From the NCBI GenBank assembly GCA_030435675.1, contig CM059622.1, positions 992,001 to 1,056,000 on the forward strand: a stretch of 64,000 nt of DNA, written 5' to 3'. Source of the stretch: Steinernema hermaphroditum (taxonomy: Eukaryota > Nematoda > Chromadorea > Rhabditida > Steinernematidae). Each line of letters opens with the position of its first letter. The first letter of the stretch is position 1. Below the pieces are notes generated by a model. It was not told the DNA's origin. It searched no databases and saw only the letters and a program-made list of their open reading frames with translations. This document shows, piece after piece, positions 1-17,769 of the stretch. Both the position numbers and the translations under genes were made by a program.

Positions 1-5084
<5,084 letters not shown>

Positions 5085-5280
5085 GTTTTTTCAAGCCGAG
5101 ACAAATGAAATAGGATGCAGAACTGTTTGGTCTCTCCTTCGACTACGATTAAGACCGCTTTTTTGAGTTAATTAGTCACACATTTTTAGATATTTCTTCT
5201 GTAAATTCATCGAAGTGATTGACCTCGTTTCGAATGAATAAAAGCGCGATTCCCTCGGAGCCATCATCATTCGATCAGAG

Positions 5281-5513
5281 ATGGCCTCTCAGTCAATTCT
5301 CCTCAGCTTTGTCCTCTTCGTCCTCTTCGCCTTCTGTTCCGCTCAAGGTGGCGCTTCCTCCTTTGATTCTCAAAAAAGATGTCTCTAGGCTTTGGCGACG
5401 ACCACGACCACTACGGCTACGGATATGGACATGACGACTACGGTCACGGCCACGGGGACTACGGCTACGGACACGATCACGACGATGGATATGGCTATGG
5501 ATACGGTCACTGA
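5281..5513 (+). CDS. Small secreted Gly/His/Tyr/Asp-rich peptide, copy 1
   Basis: Two exons, 5281-5347 and 5389-5513, with a 41-nt GT..AG intron whose branch-side is pyrimidine-rich, give a 63-aa product. Residues 1-20 form a hydrophobic signal peptide (MASQSILLSFVLF...) likely cut after CSA. The mature part is about 43 residues built from GYG, GHG, DDH and HDD steps and contains no Cys. Without the intron the frame stops at codon 36, so the splice decides the product. The same exon structure is preserved in an inverted copy at 12439-12671. The composition recalls nematode glycine-rich secreted peptides, some of them antimicrobial or cuticle-associated. His/Asp richness suggests metal binding, which is inference. 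An AATAAAAG box lies about 45 bp upstream of the start. Confidence 0.72.
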
Positions 5514-5543
5514 TGCACTTGTAGTCGGATAAAACTGATTTCT

Positions 5544-7136
5544 TTAAAACTCAGTGGCGAGAAGAGTGACACAAGCAGGCACGAATCCCTGGACTCTGTC
5601 GCTTGTCTGCTCGGCCCAGATCCAGCCGTGCACCGATTCGTACGGCGCCTTCAGGCGGTCTCCCTTCCGCACGGACATGTCCACCTCGGAGAGGGCCTGG
5701 AAATCTTGGACCACCACGAAGTCGAGCATCGTGTCGAGGTCACTGTCGTCTTGTTCGCATGGGTCGTAAGGGGAGAAAAAGTTTGCCGGAACGAAGCCTT
5801 CCCGTCCATGTATGTCGACTGCCCACGTCCAGTTCGGGTCGGTCGTGTTAAGGATGGTCAACTTAACATGTTCTATGATCTCAGCTGATCGCATCACTCA
5901 CCAGTTGGCCCTTTTCCACACTCAATTCGTCTTCCGTCCTTGCCTGGAATGAGTACAGTATCTCCCTCTCCCCGCTCGGCTCCTTCACAAACAATTCACC
6001 ATCCTCGTCCTTCGGAAGAGATTCGAGGAACTTTTCTATGCGACTGGATATCCTTATCGTTCCTTCTTCCAGTGATTTCAGAGTTTTTCTATCCAATGTG
6101 CTACAGGTCGGCGGCCGACGTATTCGACTCTCACTTCTTTTGATGTACCGTCGAGTACATTGACCGTAGTCGAAAGTCTCTGCTCGTCGAACAGGGTTCC
6201 TGTCAGGCTTTTTTGCGACTTGCTGCTTTTTACGGCAAAACATTTTCTGCCGCTCTGCAAAAAGTTTCGGGCTGAGCCGGGGATTGATCCCGGGACCTCT
6301 CGCACCCTAAGCGAGAATCATACCACTAGACCACTCAGCCGATGCAGGTCAGGTGCACTCGATCAGATATCAGCGCGAGACAGACAGTCTGACCCGATTT
6401 GAGACAGTCTGACCCGTCGGGTCATTTCCTGCAAGGCGCGATATCTTCGCGGCTGAGTGGTCTAGTGGTATGATTCTCGCTTAGGGTGCGAGAGGTCCCG
6501 GGATCAATCCCCGGCTCAGCCCTAATTTTTCAATTAATACTGCACATTTTACACTAAAAGTGCACTCAACTAACACCATACTCCAAATAGGGCCGCATTT
6601 CGAAAGGACAACTCTGCGATAAGGAAGTGCAAAATTTTGGAGCTTCAATTTGGAAAGTAATTACTCGGGTGACTCCTCTAAATGTTGGCGAATGTGACGA
6701 TTTCGAGTATCGATGTACTTTCGAATATCAGTACAGCAAGTAGGGACCAACCTGGAACCGTTTGTGTCATGCAAAGCGAACAACATCGATCCGGAATGAA
6801 ACCTTTCCGTCCATCGGCTCTTTCAACGTAGATCCACTGTTCATCACGATACAGGGCGGTCACAAGGCTTCCAGCGGGAACGGTCACTTCATCAGCAGCC
6901 GTAGCTTGAAACGCCTTGAACACTTCCGCCTCGGTGCCTCGAGGAAAATTGGGAACCTTCTTTGCCGGTAGCCATTTTCGTTGACCTGGTTCGGGTTCTT
7001 CAGCGATTGGATGAAGGGAAAAGTCCACAAAAAAACAGATATGTTAGTGCGTTCGCACACGAGGATTACCTCTAGTTGGTGGAAAATGAGGTATATTTGG
7101 GGATTTCCTAGATAGAAGAGAGTAAAGAAACGACAT
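5544..7136 (-). CDS. Three-SH3-domain adaptor-like protein
   Basis: Four exons on the minus strand: 7070-7136, 6752-6997, 5902-6254, 5544-5861; all phases agree, giving 327 aa. SH3 domain 1 is near residues 48-100 (FKAFQA..DEVTVPAG, WIYVERADGRKGFIP). SH3 domain 2, near 199-252, is split by a 40-nt intron (LYSFQARTEDELSVEKG, WTWAVDIHGREGFVP). SH3 domain 3 is near 270-322 (VVQDFQALSEVDMSVRKG, GWIWAE, GFVPACVT). Each keeps the ALYDY-like start, the Trp of the binding groove and the G(F/Y)(V/I)P ending. No enzyme domain is visible, so a scaffold or adaptor role binding Pro-rich ligands is inferred. Intron 2 (497 nt) contains two tRNA-Pro genes. The exon 3 stretch before SH3-2 (residues 105-195) is the least certain part, because another frame is also open there. 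The gene is divergent from csk-1. Part of exon 3 is copied at 12.3 kb. Confidence 0.75.
6269..6340 (-). tRNA. tRNA-Pro(AGG)
   Basis: A 72-nt cloverleaf: acceptor GGCTGAG pairs with CTCAGCC with discriminator C, the D-arm is TGGTCTAGTGGTA, and anticodon stem CTCGC/GCGAG encloses loop TTAGGGT with anticodon AGG. The T-arm CCGGG/CCCGG is closed except at one pair. The A and B boxes are intact. It lies within intron 2 of the SH3 gene, on the same strand as that gene. CCA is not encoded, as expected in eukaryotes. Confidence 0.93.
6451..6522 (+). tRNA. tRNA-Pro(AGG)
   Basis: It is identical in sequence to the tRNA at 6269-6340 but on the opposite strand, so the two are head to head 110 bp apart. 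It has the same acceptor, anticodon loop TTAGGGT and B box, and is followed by CTAATTTTT, a Pol III terminator. It lies antisense inside the SH3 gene intron. Confidence 0.93.
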
Positions 7137-7577
7137 TCTAGTGGTCAGATGCAATGTAAATGTTTCAGGTCGGCGTGGAAGCGCATTCCTCGAAGCTGTC
7201 ATAGAGCTGTCATTTTGACGATAAAAGCAAACATTGACAGGTGCAAACTATGTGATGTGGCCAGAACAACCGAAGATTGTGAATCTCAAATGTGTGAAGA
7301 AATCGAAACATTCAAAAAGCTGATCAAAACTAACCAGCGGTCCTTAGAACCTACTCACTCACTCTGTCCCTCCTCTCCCTCCTAAGATTGCGCATCGCTT
7401 CGCTCCCGCAACGCCGCGCCTGACACATTTCACTGGCGCGGCGCCAACACGAGAGAACCCACCAACAGGCGCCGCCGCTGTCCCGTCTTAAACCAACGCA
7501 AAACCGCCTGAAGCTCCAACCCGCCCGAACTCCGGAAGGCTATGCTCGGCGGCTGAGCGTCTCCATCGTCATCCACA
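7137..7577. promoter_or_regulatory. Divergent intergenic region between SH3 gene and csk-1
   Basis: About 440 bp separate the SH3 gene start (minus) and the first in-frame ATG of csk-1 (plus). It must hold the 5' sequences of both genes unless csk-1 has exons further upstream. I see no clear TATA box. No SH3-coding exon for csk-1 is readable on the plus strand here. Confidence 0.4.
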
Positions 7578-10359
<2,782 letters not shown>

Positions 10360-10887
10360 CTTCTCGTCCTTCCCCCTCTTTTCGACTGCCACAACAGCAG
10401 ATTATTCACTTTACGTTGTACATATATATTCACCGCCTCTTATCTCAACTTCGCGTGGCCTTAACTCTTATTACTGATATACGACTAGCCCACAGGTTCT
10501 CAGAAATCTCCCCGATATAGCGTGCCGTAATTTTTCACTTTTTTTCGCATTTTGCCATTTTTGTACATTTTGAGGTGTGTTGCAATAAACCCTTGGTGTG
10601 GGGTTCCCTATGAGCTTGACCTAATTGTGGGCTTGACATGCTCAGCAACCCGTCAATTACCTATCGATCGCGTTGTCCCCGTCCCTAAATAGTGGACGCG
10701 CCGATCGGATCGCCTTGCGCATTGCGTAAGCACAACTCAAGATCGACCATATCGATTACGACGACAAATGAAGGTCAACGCCATACGTGCACAACAGTAG
10801 TTGCAACAACGGCCCTCAGCTTGGCGCCAATTCGGAGCCATCAGTCAACAGTTGTCGAACAAAGCGATTTATGAGCGCAAAAAAAAA
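10360..10887. other. csk-1 3' region and spacer
   Basis: It contains the csk-1 3' UTR with a CAATAAACC polyadenylation-type signal near 10583, then spacer to the end of a convergent minus-strand gene at 10888. No coding signal was found in the remaining sequence. Confidence 0.5.
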
Positions 10888-11410
10888 TCATGAACGAGTC
10901 AATAGACGTCCTCCACGATGGTCACTCTCGCCAGATCGCACTTCGGTGACTTGCTGCAGATCGGCTGATTCCAAGTTGTCGATGTTAGGAAGCTCCTGAA
11001 GCACGGAAACGTCGATTCGTGCGACGAGAGGGTGATGACTGATGGACTTTCTGACGCGGGCGATGAGATCGGCGATTCGTTTTCCTCGACTGACGCTTTT
11101 TGGTTGTCCTGAACAAAGAAAAGTAACTGAAATTCTCCTTAAAATTGTTACTTTTATCCTTCTTCATTGGTTCTTTCGCCGCTTTCGTCTTCTTAGGCCG
11201 GCTGGCCATTGCCAGCTTCTCGCTCGACATCTGGTCATTGTTGTTGGTGGAGAATACAGAAATTCTGTTCGCTGACAACTTCACATTGATCATCGTTGGC
11301 GCGTAGGCCGGCCGTGCGTTCTCCCATTCGCTATCCGAAAACTTCTGGAGCGATTCGCCTTCGAGCAGGTCCGAAGCCGTCGGCCGCGTCGACCGTTCTG
11401 TGGCAGACAT
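10888..11410 (-). CDS. Small basic protein of unknown function
   Basis: Two exons, 11152-11410 and 10888-11108, with a 43-nt intron (GTAAC..TTCAG) and consistent phase, encode about 159 aa starting MSATERSTRP. The middle is Lys-rich (SRPKKTKAAKEPMKKDK). The C-terminal half reads GKRIADLIARVRKSISHHPL then DVSVLQELPNIDNLESADL, which looks amphipathic and could be helical. There is no signal peptide or membrane segment. The Lys cluster could be a nuclear localisation signal, which is inference. I do not recognise the family. The gene converges on csk-1. Confidence 0.6.
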
Positions 11411-11559
11411 CACATTGGAATGATGCCTGCGGCCATCTGCATTCCTTCGACCGATAGATTCCCCAGTGAGCGGTGCAAATGAACTTACTGACCGAGACGT
11501 CTATCATCGCGGATGGAGACGACTATCAGGGACTACCGTAATCCTGCTCGGGTTCTGCC

Positions 11560-11860
11560 AGTGTATGCCCGGTGAGCAGATACAAAACGCAGCTCACCGA
11601 AGCGTACATCAGCGGAACCTTTTGCATGAACGTCAAAAGGGTGGCTTTCGGGATAATGGGGAGTGTGTTCGAACACGGGCTCGGCCAGTGTATACCCGGT
11701 GAACAGACGATTGTAACCAGTTCACTGAGGCGTACATTAGCAGAGCCCGCCGCTCGAACCCAGGACGACATCCCCACGGACAGCCTTGATCAACACGTTT
11801 AAACCCGGTGAGCAGCAGTTGAGCGACCAGCTCACCGAGGAATAGACGAGCCGATCAGGG
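11560..11860. repeat. Three degenerate hairpin repeats (CCGGTGAGC...GCTCACCG)
   Basis: Three units near 11570-11605, 11695-11740 and 11805-11850 share a left arm CCCGGTGAGCAG (or GAACAG) and a right arm CAGCTCACCGA (or CAGTTCACTGAGG), each followed by CGTACATYAGC-like words in the first two. Each unit can fold as a hairpin with a 15-25 nt loop. They may be the remains of small elements or a repeated regulatory hairpin. The surrounding sequence 11411-12334 has no supported gene. Confidence 0.5.
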
Positions 11861-12334
11861 CGTCTCTGGGAGCGGGGAGGGGAAAACAACAACAACAGCA
11901 GCAACGAGGGACAGTTGTGGACTGATGGCCAGTGACCCGAGAGGGCCCTTTTATGCGACCTTTGCCGTTCGCCAAGCGCTAGGCCCTTCCCACTTGGCGA
12001 CGAGCGTGCTCCTCTCGCGGTGGGAGGGATGAAGCGGCGGCGCCATTGTTGGCCACTCGCACTCGAGCCTCGATCGAAGAAGACGAAGAAAACGAAACGA
12101 TTGGACTCACACATCGAGGCGCGCGGTGCTAATCGATGCGACTTTTATGGCTTGCGAGGTGCTATGGGAAAGATGGTGGATTGGAGAAGAGAGTCCAACA
12201 GGCGGCCAGGACCGAAAGAGGAGAAGAAGTTGGGGGCACAGATTAGGTGATGAGATAGAACTAGAAGCAGATAGGGGTTACGGTAGCGTATAACGCAAAA
12301 AGGATCGGGATTTATGTGTTGGATTCCAAGGATA

Positions 12335-12408
12335 TCCAAGTTTCTCGAATCTCTTCCGAAAGACGAGGACGGCGAATTGTTTGAGAAGGAGCCGAGCGGG
12401 GAGTTTTA
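12335..12408 (+). pseudogene. Copied fragment of the SH3 gene exon 3
   Basis: This segment matches, on the plus strand, about 70 bp of exon 3 of the minus-strand SH3 gene (near 5990-6062), encoding the KFLESLPKDEDGELF region. It stops abruptly after the GEPSG-like codons and joins the inverted peptide-gene copy. Together they show that one end of the 5.2-6.1 kb block was copied in inverted orientation with an internal deletion. Confidence 0.7.
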
Positions 12409-12438
12409 AAGAAACAGCTTTATCCGACTACAAGTGCA

Positions 12439-12671
12439 TCAATGACCGTATCCATAGCCATATCCATCGTCGTGATCGTGTCCGTAGCCGTAGTCCCCGT
12501 GGCCGTGACCGTAGTCGTCATGTCCATACCCGTAGCCGTAGTGGTCGTGGTCGTCGCCAAAGCCTAGAGACATCTTTTTTGAGAATCAAAGGAGGAAGCG
12601 CCACCTTGAGCGGAACAGAAGGCGAAGAGGACGAAGAGGACAAAGCTGAGGAGAATTGACTGAGAGGCCAT
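12439..12671 (-). CDS. Small secreted Gly/His/Tyr/Asp-rich peptide, copy 2
   Basis: This is an inverted near-identical copy of the gene at 5281-5513: same 233-bp span, same 41-nt intron and same signal peptide, with synonymous-type differences such as CAC to CAT before the stop. Homology reaches about 65 bp upstream (including the AATAAAAG box) and about 30 bp downstream. Both copies keep the open frame, so both may be expressed. Confidence 0.7.
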
Positions 12672-12889
12672 CTCTGATCGAATGATGATGGCTCCGAGGG
12701 AATCGCGCTTTTATTCATTCGAAACGAGGTCAATCATCGCAATCTAATTGAATAAGAAGCGAACTAATCGTCCGTTTGGATGCACTTTATTCAAGCCAAA
12801 GAATGGTGGCTTAGGCTAGCTTCTTAAAAGCTGATATCGATCAAAAAGAACTCCCTGCATCTAATTTCCATTTCTTGCACAGATAGGCG

Positions 12890-13309
12890 ATGACTTATCT
12901 ATCAGAGAGCATCCTTATCAGCATCGGCCCCGCTGGGGTCGAAGACAACACCCAAAGGCCGCGTCACTCGCGCCACCACCCTGCGTGGATGGAGCGAAAA
13001 GAAGGTAATATTCTCGTTTTCACCGCTTTGATCAAACTATACGACCTCAATTTCCCTCCGATGAGTGACCGATACCCAGGTGGACGGAAGGCCCCTCCAT
13101 CGAGCGTCATCACCCGCCAGCTACAACTTCTTCAGATGATCAGAAGAGAGCGGCAACGCGAAAACTCCGTCTTCAACGTTCCGATGCGATATCAAGTGCC
13201 TACGATGATCTACCGCCCACCAGATGATCTCGTCGACGCTGTTTACAATGTTCTGAGGAGTATTTATGATGTCGCGTTTGAGGAGGAACTGGAAAGAGAG
13301 ATGAAATAA
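12890..13309 (+). CDS. Unrecognised small protein
   Basis: The ATG at 12890 follows TTTCTTGCACAG, a good trans-splice acceptor, 7 nt upstream. The frame is open to 13309 (139 aa). A 76-nt GT..AG segment (13004 to about 13080) could be an in-frame intron, shortening the product to about 114 aa; a start at the ATG near 13061 (MSDRYPGGRK) is a third option. The C-terminus is rich in Arg/Glu and probably helical (LLQMIRRERQRENSVF, EEELEREMK). AATAAA signals follow the stop. I do not recognise the family. Confidence 0.5.
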   Translation: MTYLSESILISIGPAGVEDNTQRPRHSRHHPAWMERKEGNILVFTALIKLYDLNFPPMSDRYPGGRKAPPSSVITRQLQLLQMIRRERQRENSVFNVPMRYQVPTMIYRPPDDLVDAVYNVLRSIYDVAFEEELEREMK

Positions 13310-13599
13310 ATTCAGTGATGTTCTTATACAAATAAATGCATCAGGATGAGTGGGAAACGTTGAGATATAGGGGATGTAGGGCGAAGTTGATCTCGGGCAC
13401 AAGAAGCGACCTAGCGGAGCTCGGTTAGCTCAATGAAAGCAGCGAATAAGGAAGGAATCAAGAAGTGGATTTCTTGTTGTCTTTCTGTCCGCGGTCCCGC
13501 CACGATATTCCTGGTACCGAGGATGTACGATTCCTTTTCATTTCTTGATCGTTTCTGTCGCAATTTGGGAAAAGCAGCACAAATGGGCGATTGTTGAAT

Positions 13600-13990
13600 G
13601 CAAGCCTTGATGGCAGAGGAGGCTGGTCTGTCGCTCCAGGCAGAGGAACGCAGTCATTCATGGATTCAAGCGAGTGTGCGGATAATGAAGCGGAAAAGAA
13701 CGACCGATCCGTGGAAGACGGGAGAGCGGCACCAACCAAAACGTAATTGTCTCATTTTGCATCGTGCATGTGACTACTGTCTACAGCCGATGTAGACAAT
13801 AGTCCCTGTAGACTGTCACTCGATCTCTTTTCCCCCTCCCGTCCTCCAGCGATCGGTCGTTCCACGTGTTGTTCACTCGCTCCATGTCCGCTGTGCCTTC
13901 CTTTTGCGCACACTCACTTGAATCCATGGACGACTCTGCTTCCACCGGCTCGATCATCGACTCCGAAACATTCCTCGGTCTCAGCCATCT
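13600..13990. repeat. Imperfect inverted duplication over the 5' end of the coiled-coil gene
   Basis: The arm at 13800-13990 contains the upstream sequence and first codons (AHSLESMDDS) of the plus-strand gene. The arm at 13600-13790 carries the same sequence inverted, encoding AHSLESMNDC on the minus strand. The centre is near 13795 (GTCTACAGCCGATGTAGAC). The left arm has no continuation into a full gene. This fills most of the 570-bp gap after 13309. Confidence 0.7.
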
Positions 13991-14803
13991 CTCGCTGTAC
14001 TCCATCGAGTGCCGCAGCGTCGCCACTGCCTGTAGCGGAACCGCGACACCCGAAGAGCTTAGTGCGGGCGATTCCGAAGAGTCCGCTGCAAAGCAGAGTT
14101 CTGTGTTGATAACCGATAAGAGCTTGGCCGTTCCAGATCCAGAAGGGGAAGTCTCGTGTGAGCCCGAAGCTGTCGTTGTGTCCTCGCTGAATGAGTTGCT
14201 TTCTGAAGATGTTTCAAGCGCGGATGACTTGGATTTTGGTGTCTTGAACTCGGCTGGCGATTATCGGTGAGTCGTTGTGTTTTTTTTCGTTTCTGGTGTA
14301 ATGACTGCGTCTTTTTCAGAAATGCCGTTCTTCTGCTCGAACAGAACAACGTTCTCCTGGAAGCCAAGATTGATGAACTGAACGCGTTGCGTCAATCTGT
14401 GATCGCTCAGTATGCAGGCATCAATTCGGAGATCGATTCAGCCGAACAGTCGCTGAAAGAGCTCTGCGATGAAGTTGATGTTGTGGCCAACACCAAGGAA
14501 CCTGACAATGAGGATTTGCGAGCTATTTATGATCGAGATGAGCTGGTAAAGCGAGTGGAAAATGTGAGCTCGATTTCCGTGTTCGGTACTATTATACAAT
14601 CTTTGTTTTAGGCCAGCTCCGCTGAGATGGATGCTGCTCGAGAATCGCTCGTCAAGCTGCAGAATGTGGTGGACAGCGTAAAGTCGATGCGCGATGAAAT
14701 GAAAGGAGTTTTCGACGAGGCGTTCAGTTCACAACTCTGCGAAAAGATCAATCTACTCATGAAGAACTATTCGACACTTCAAGAAGATTTGGGCAAAATG
14801 TGA
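13884..14803 (+). CDS. Acidic N-terminus, coiled-coil C-terminus protein
   Basis: Three exons: 13884-14266, 14320-14563 and 14612-14803, with introns of 53 and 48 nt, give 272 aa (258 if the ATG at 13926 is used). Residues 1-135 are acidic and Ser-rich with low complexity. From about residue 137 (NAVLLLEQNNVLLEAKIDEL) to the end the sequence has clear heptads of Leu/Ile/Val with Glu/Lys, which is a coiled coil of about 130 residues. There is no signal or membrane segment. An oligomerising cytoplasmic, cytoskeletal or centrosomal role is possible but unproven. I do not recognise the family. Confidence 0.75.
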
Positions 14804-15080
14804 TTTTAGGCTTTTAAGTATTGCGTATAAATACGGACTTACTGGTGTTCCCATAGTGTTATATGGCGATTCCCTAGAACGATTTTCTGTAGCTCGTTGC
14901 ACCAAGCTTGGCATGTAGATGGAGATTGAATTCGAAGGTGGATCATAGTGTTCGTAGGGGATATCGTGAATTAGTCAAATCCCTGACTGGTTAAACATTA
15001 CAACACTGGTTTTCGCAGACTCCCATTGAAATTTATTTGATAGGCACGTCATCATATCAGCGTCCATCCGGTGAGTTTCT

Positions 15081-16049
15081 TCATTTCCGGTTGTTTCGCA
15101 CTCTTCTCGATTTGGTGCCTACGCTGCGACGCACCGGCGTGCTGACAATGAGCTGCCTACTGAGCAATTCCTTCTCATCCATGATTGGCGGAAGAACTAA
15201 AATACTGATGTTGAAATAGTCGGTTTCAACACGGCTGTTACCTGGTTTAGTGGGCGGTAGCTGTGCTCCGCGTTCCACTTTGTAATATTTCGGCGCTCTT
15301 TGACCGGGTTTTGTTGATACAGGCACCGTATTCACATCGTAGCTCCAGCCACCGATTTCGTATATCTTCTCAAGAGCGCCGTAGCGTCGCCAAGCATCGT
15401 GACGCGTTCTGGCCATGCGCTTATGAACTTGCTGCATGAAGGGATGTGACTGGTAAACCATCGCTTTTCGCGAGAAGACGATGGACTCGTAGGAACATTT
15501 CGAGTTGCCGAAGTTGATCTGAAAGAGAAAATGATATACAACGACAAGTACGGAATTTAAGTTACCTTTTGACTGGTGAGATTGTAAGATCTGTCAGGAT
15601 TCCAAGCCTCTTTGACCACGTCGTCCGTGATCTCCTTGTCGGAATCGTCTTCGTCTGACTTATTCGGTGACGTCGCTGACCATTCCTTGCTTCCACCGAC
15701 GCAAATGAGGTACTTATCCTTGTTTCCATTTTGCTGTTCATCATTGACCTGTTCGACACTCTGGTGAGACAACGCTTTTTGGAGCTCCTCAGAAAATCCG
15801 TCGCTTTTCTAGAGGCTTTTAGTGAGTGAGCTAATACGAGCGTTTCCTACCACGCTCTTAAGCGGCGACGTAAAAAGAGCCTTCGCCGGTTCCTTGTTGA
15901 ATCCATAGTCAGTCGGGCGTTTCGCTTGTGAATTCTAAAATTTAAAGAGCTCAGCGATAGGCTGTACAGCTACTGTAACTTACCGATTGCTTCGATTCGC
16001 CATCATCCGACTTCCCGAACACCCATCCGAACAGTCCAGGGAAGACCAT
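15081..16049 (-). CDS. Conserved-looking protein of unknown function
   Basis: Four exons on the minus strand: 15984-16049, 15851-15934, 15566-15808, 15081-15518, with introns of 42-49 nt and consistent phase, encode 276 aa. It starts MVFPGLFGWVFGKSDD. Residues 50-130 are acidic (DEDDSDKEITDDVVKEAW). The last 146 residues are basic and more structured (HPFMQQVHKRMARTRHDAW, YEIGGWSYDVNT) and end in an Arg-rich tail. No signal peptide, membrane helix or known motif is evident. The gene is convergent with the coiled-coil gene, 277 bp apart. Confidence 0.72.
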
Positions 16050-16149
16050 TGCGGCCGATCACGAGCGATACATGGAAGCAAAGTGATCTCGGAGATTCAG
16101 AAAGCTGCAAATGTGTCTGTCTAATTTGGAATGCATAGGTTTTACATAC

Positions 16150-16290
16150 TTGAACATGTCGGCCGGAATGCACAGCTTACAATGCCTGCCAGGCCCCCGG
16201 CCATGAAGGTCACAACAGGGGACAGCTTCTGCTCTTTGTTCGCTCCGGTGAACTTCTTCTTGAGATGCTCGTATGAGCACAGATGGGCGT
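16150..16290 (-). pseudogene. Mitochondrial carrier fragment, dif-1-like
   Basis: The minus strand encodes YEHLKKKFTGANKEQ followed by LSPVVTFMAGGLAGI, then after a frame change CIPADMFK. These are consecutive pieces of a mitochondrial solute carrier repeat, resembling C. elegans DIF-1 (acylcarnitine-type carrier) around its third repeat. The residues between GGLAGI and CIPAD are missing and the frame is broken. No flanking carrier exons are visible, so it is an isolated relic. Confidence 0.7.
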
Positions 16291-16420
16291 TCATTTCCCG
16301 GCTTCAGCGTCCTTTAATTTGCAGAATGTCGCTTGAGAATGAATGGGAATTAAATTTCGAAGAAAAGTTCGCAATTTGCTTCTCATGCGTCTGCGCTTCT
16401 CATGAGCAGATTAGGGCTGT

Positions 16421-17720
16421 CGCATCTTCTCTATACGGTAGAAAAGAACGCCAACATGGTAGTCCAAATCGCTTTCGTTGACTCCCTGCTTGCAGTGTTG
16501 GTGTTGAATGACAGCGGTGACTGGCCTAAATGGGTCGATAACCAAGTCGTCCGGGATTATAATAGGAACGCTACCTGAAGTGTGCGTTTCAAGAAGTGCT
16601 CACGGTAGATCAGGCGCCACTGGCGCTTGACAGCTTCGTCGTTCTTGATCTCGCAAAGACCACGCGTCTCAAGGTTTCGGCGAACCACGGTGAGGTCGTC
16701 GTCGAGCAGATGCTGCTTGTGATTCGGAGAGTCACGCAGAATCGCCAGCAGCTCTTGCTGGATATGGGCATTCGTTTGATTCTCCTTGCTGGGCGTTTGC
16801 CACTGCACCCATTTTCCCCAGAACGAGGGCCCACGACTCTCGCCAATGCTTCTAGAAACTTCATTCAGCCTCTCTTGCGCGACCTTGGCCATAAAGTTGC
16901 ATGCTCGCTCCCAAGAGATACGGTCAGGGATGACACGATCTGCCATAGCGTTCAGCTGGATGACTCTCTGAACTCGAAAATGAGGATGAATCCTGCTAGC
17001 CTGAACTGACAAGATAATCAAGAGCCTTGTTATCCCACTGATGCTCGTCCATTACAGTTTCCACGGCTGCGTGCTTCAATCTATGGAAGATCTTGTCATC
17101 GTTTGACGACGTTTCTGAGTCGATGTGCTTCTTGAACACTTCCGAGAGGCACTCACGTCCAACCAGGCGCTTACGTGAATCGACTTCTTAGCCAACTCCT
17201 TGTCGGCCCAGTGTTTCAGTTTGATGTCAGTTATGGTGTTGAACGACTGAGCGCTGTCCACAGCGGACGCAGGCATCAGAATATGGTCGAAAACATGGGA
17301 CGTGAACGATTGCCACAGCTTATCGCGGAGCAAGCGCTCCCACTCATCAGCGCCGAGAAGGGACAAGTTCACTATGTGGTCAAGAATCTCACCACGGGCC
17401 TTGTCGAAGAGCTCGTCACGGTCCAGCTCCTTCAACTTCCGCGCTCGCTTCTGAGCTCCAGTATCTTTGAGCAAAAGCCGCTGCCGTAAAACGGTGTTCT
17501 CCTTTTCAAGACGTTCCAGTTCCCGCTGATACTGACTCTAAAACAGCACGGTCAGAGGTACAACTTTGATGGAAACTCGCCTGGGTCTTTAGCATTTCGT
17601 CTTGGAGCTTCTGAAGTTGCGCTTGATTTACCTGGAAACCCCACATCACACGCCATCCATATATCTCTACATACGTTGGTCATTTCGTCCGTATGGTCGT
17701 TATTCGCCTGCTTCCCGGCC
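16421..17720 (-). pseudogene. Partial eat-3/OPA1 duplicate lacking the GTPase region
   Basis: The sequence is about 97% alike to the full gene at 38.7-41.2 kb. It matches 38738 to about 39788, then jumps directly to about 40940-41220, losing roughly 1.15 kb that encodes all G motifs. A further 42-bp loss near 17165 removes the acceptor side of one intron and shifts the frame. It also starts inside the penultimate exon, so the C-terminal exon is absent. The junction of the large deletion lies in CAGCTCCTTCAAC, with short microhomology. A functional dynamin is not possible; a transcribed fragment cannot be excluded. Confidence 0.88.
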
Positions 17721-17769
17721 TCAGCGTCCTTTAATTTGCAGAATGTCGCCTGAGAATGAAATGGTACTC

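Noticed and set aside
5219..5434. 71-aa ORF conserved in two copies
   Set aside because: It is a wrong-frame reading across the 5' UTR, signal peptide and intron of the peptide gene; conservation reflects the DNA duplication.
12381..12659. Arg/Ser-rich ORF looking like an SR splicing protein
   Set aside because: It is the antisense of the Gly/His/Tyr peptide gene copy; codons for GYGH read backwards give RS-like repeats.
16557..17021. 154-aa ORF as an independent gene
   Set aside because: It is an exon plus read-through intron of the eat-3 partial copy; the same ORF exists in the full gene.
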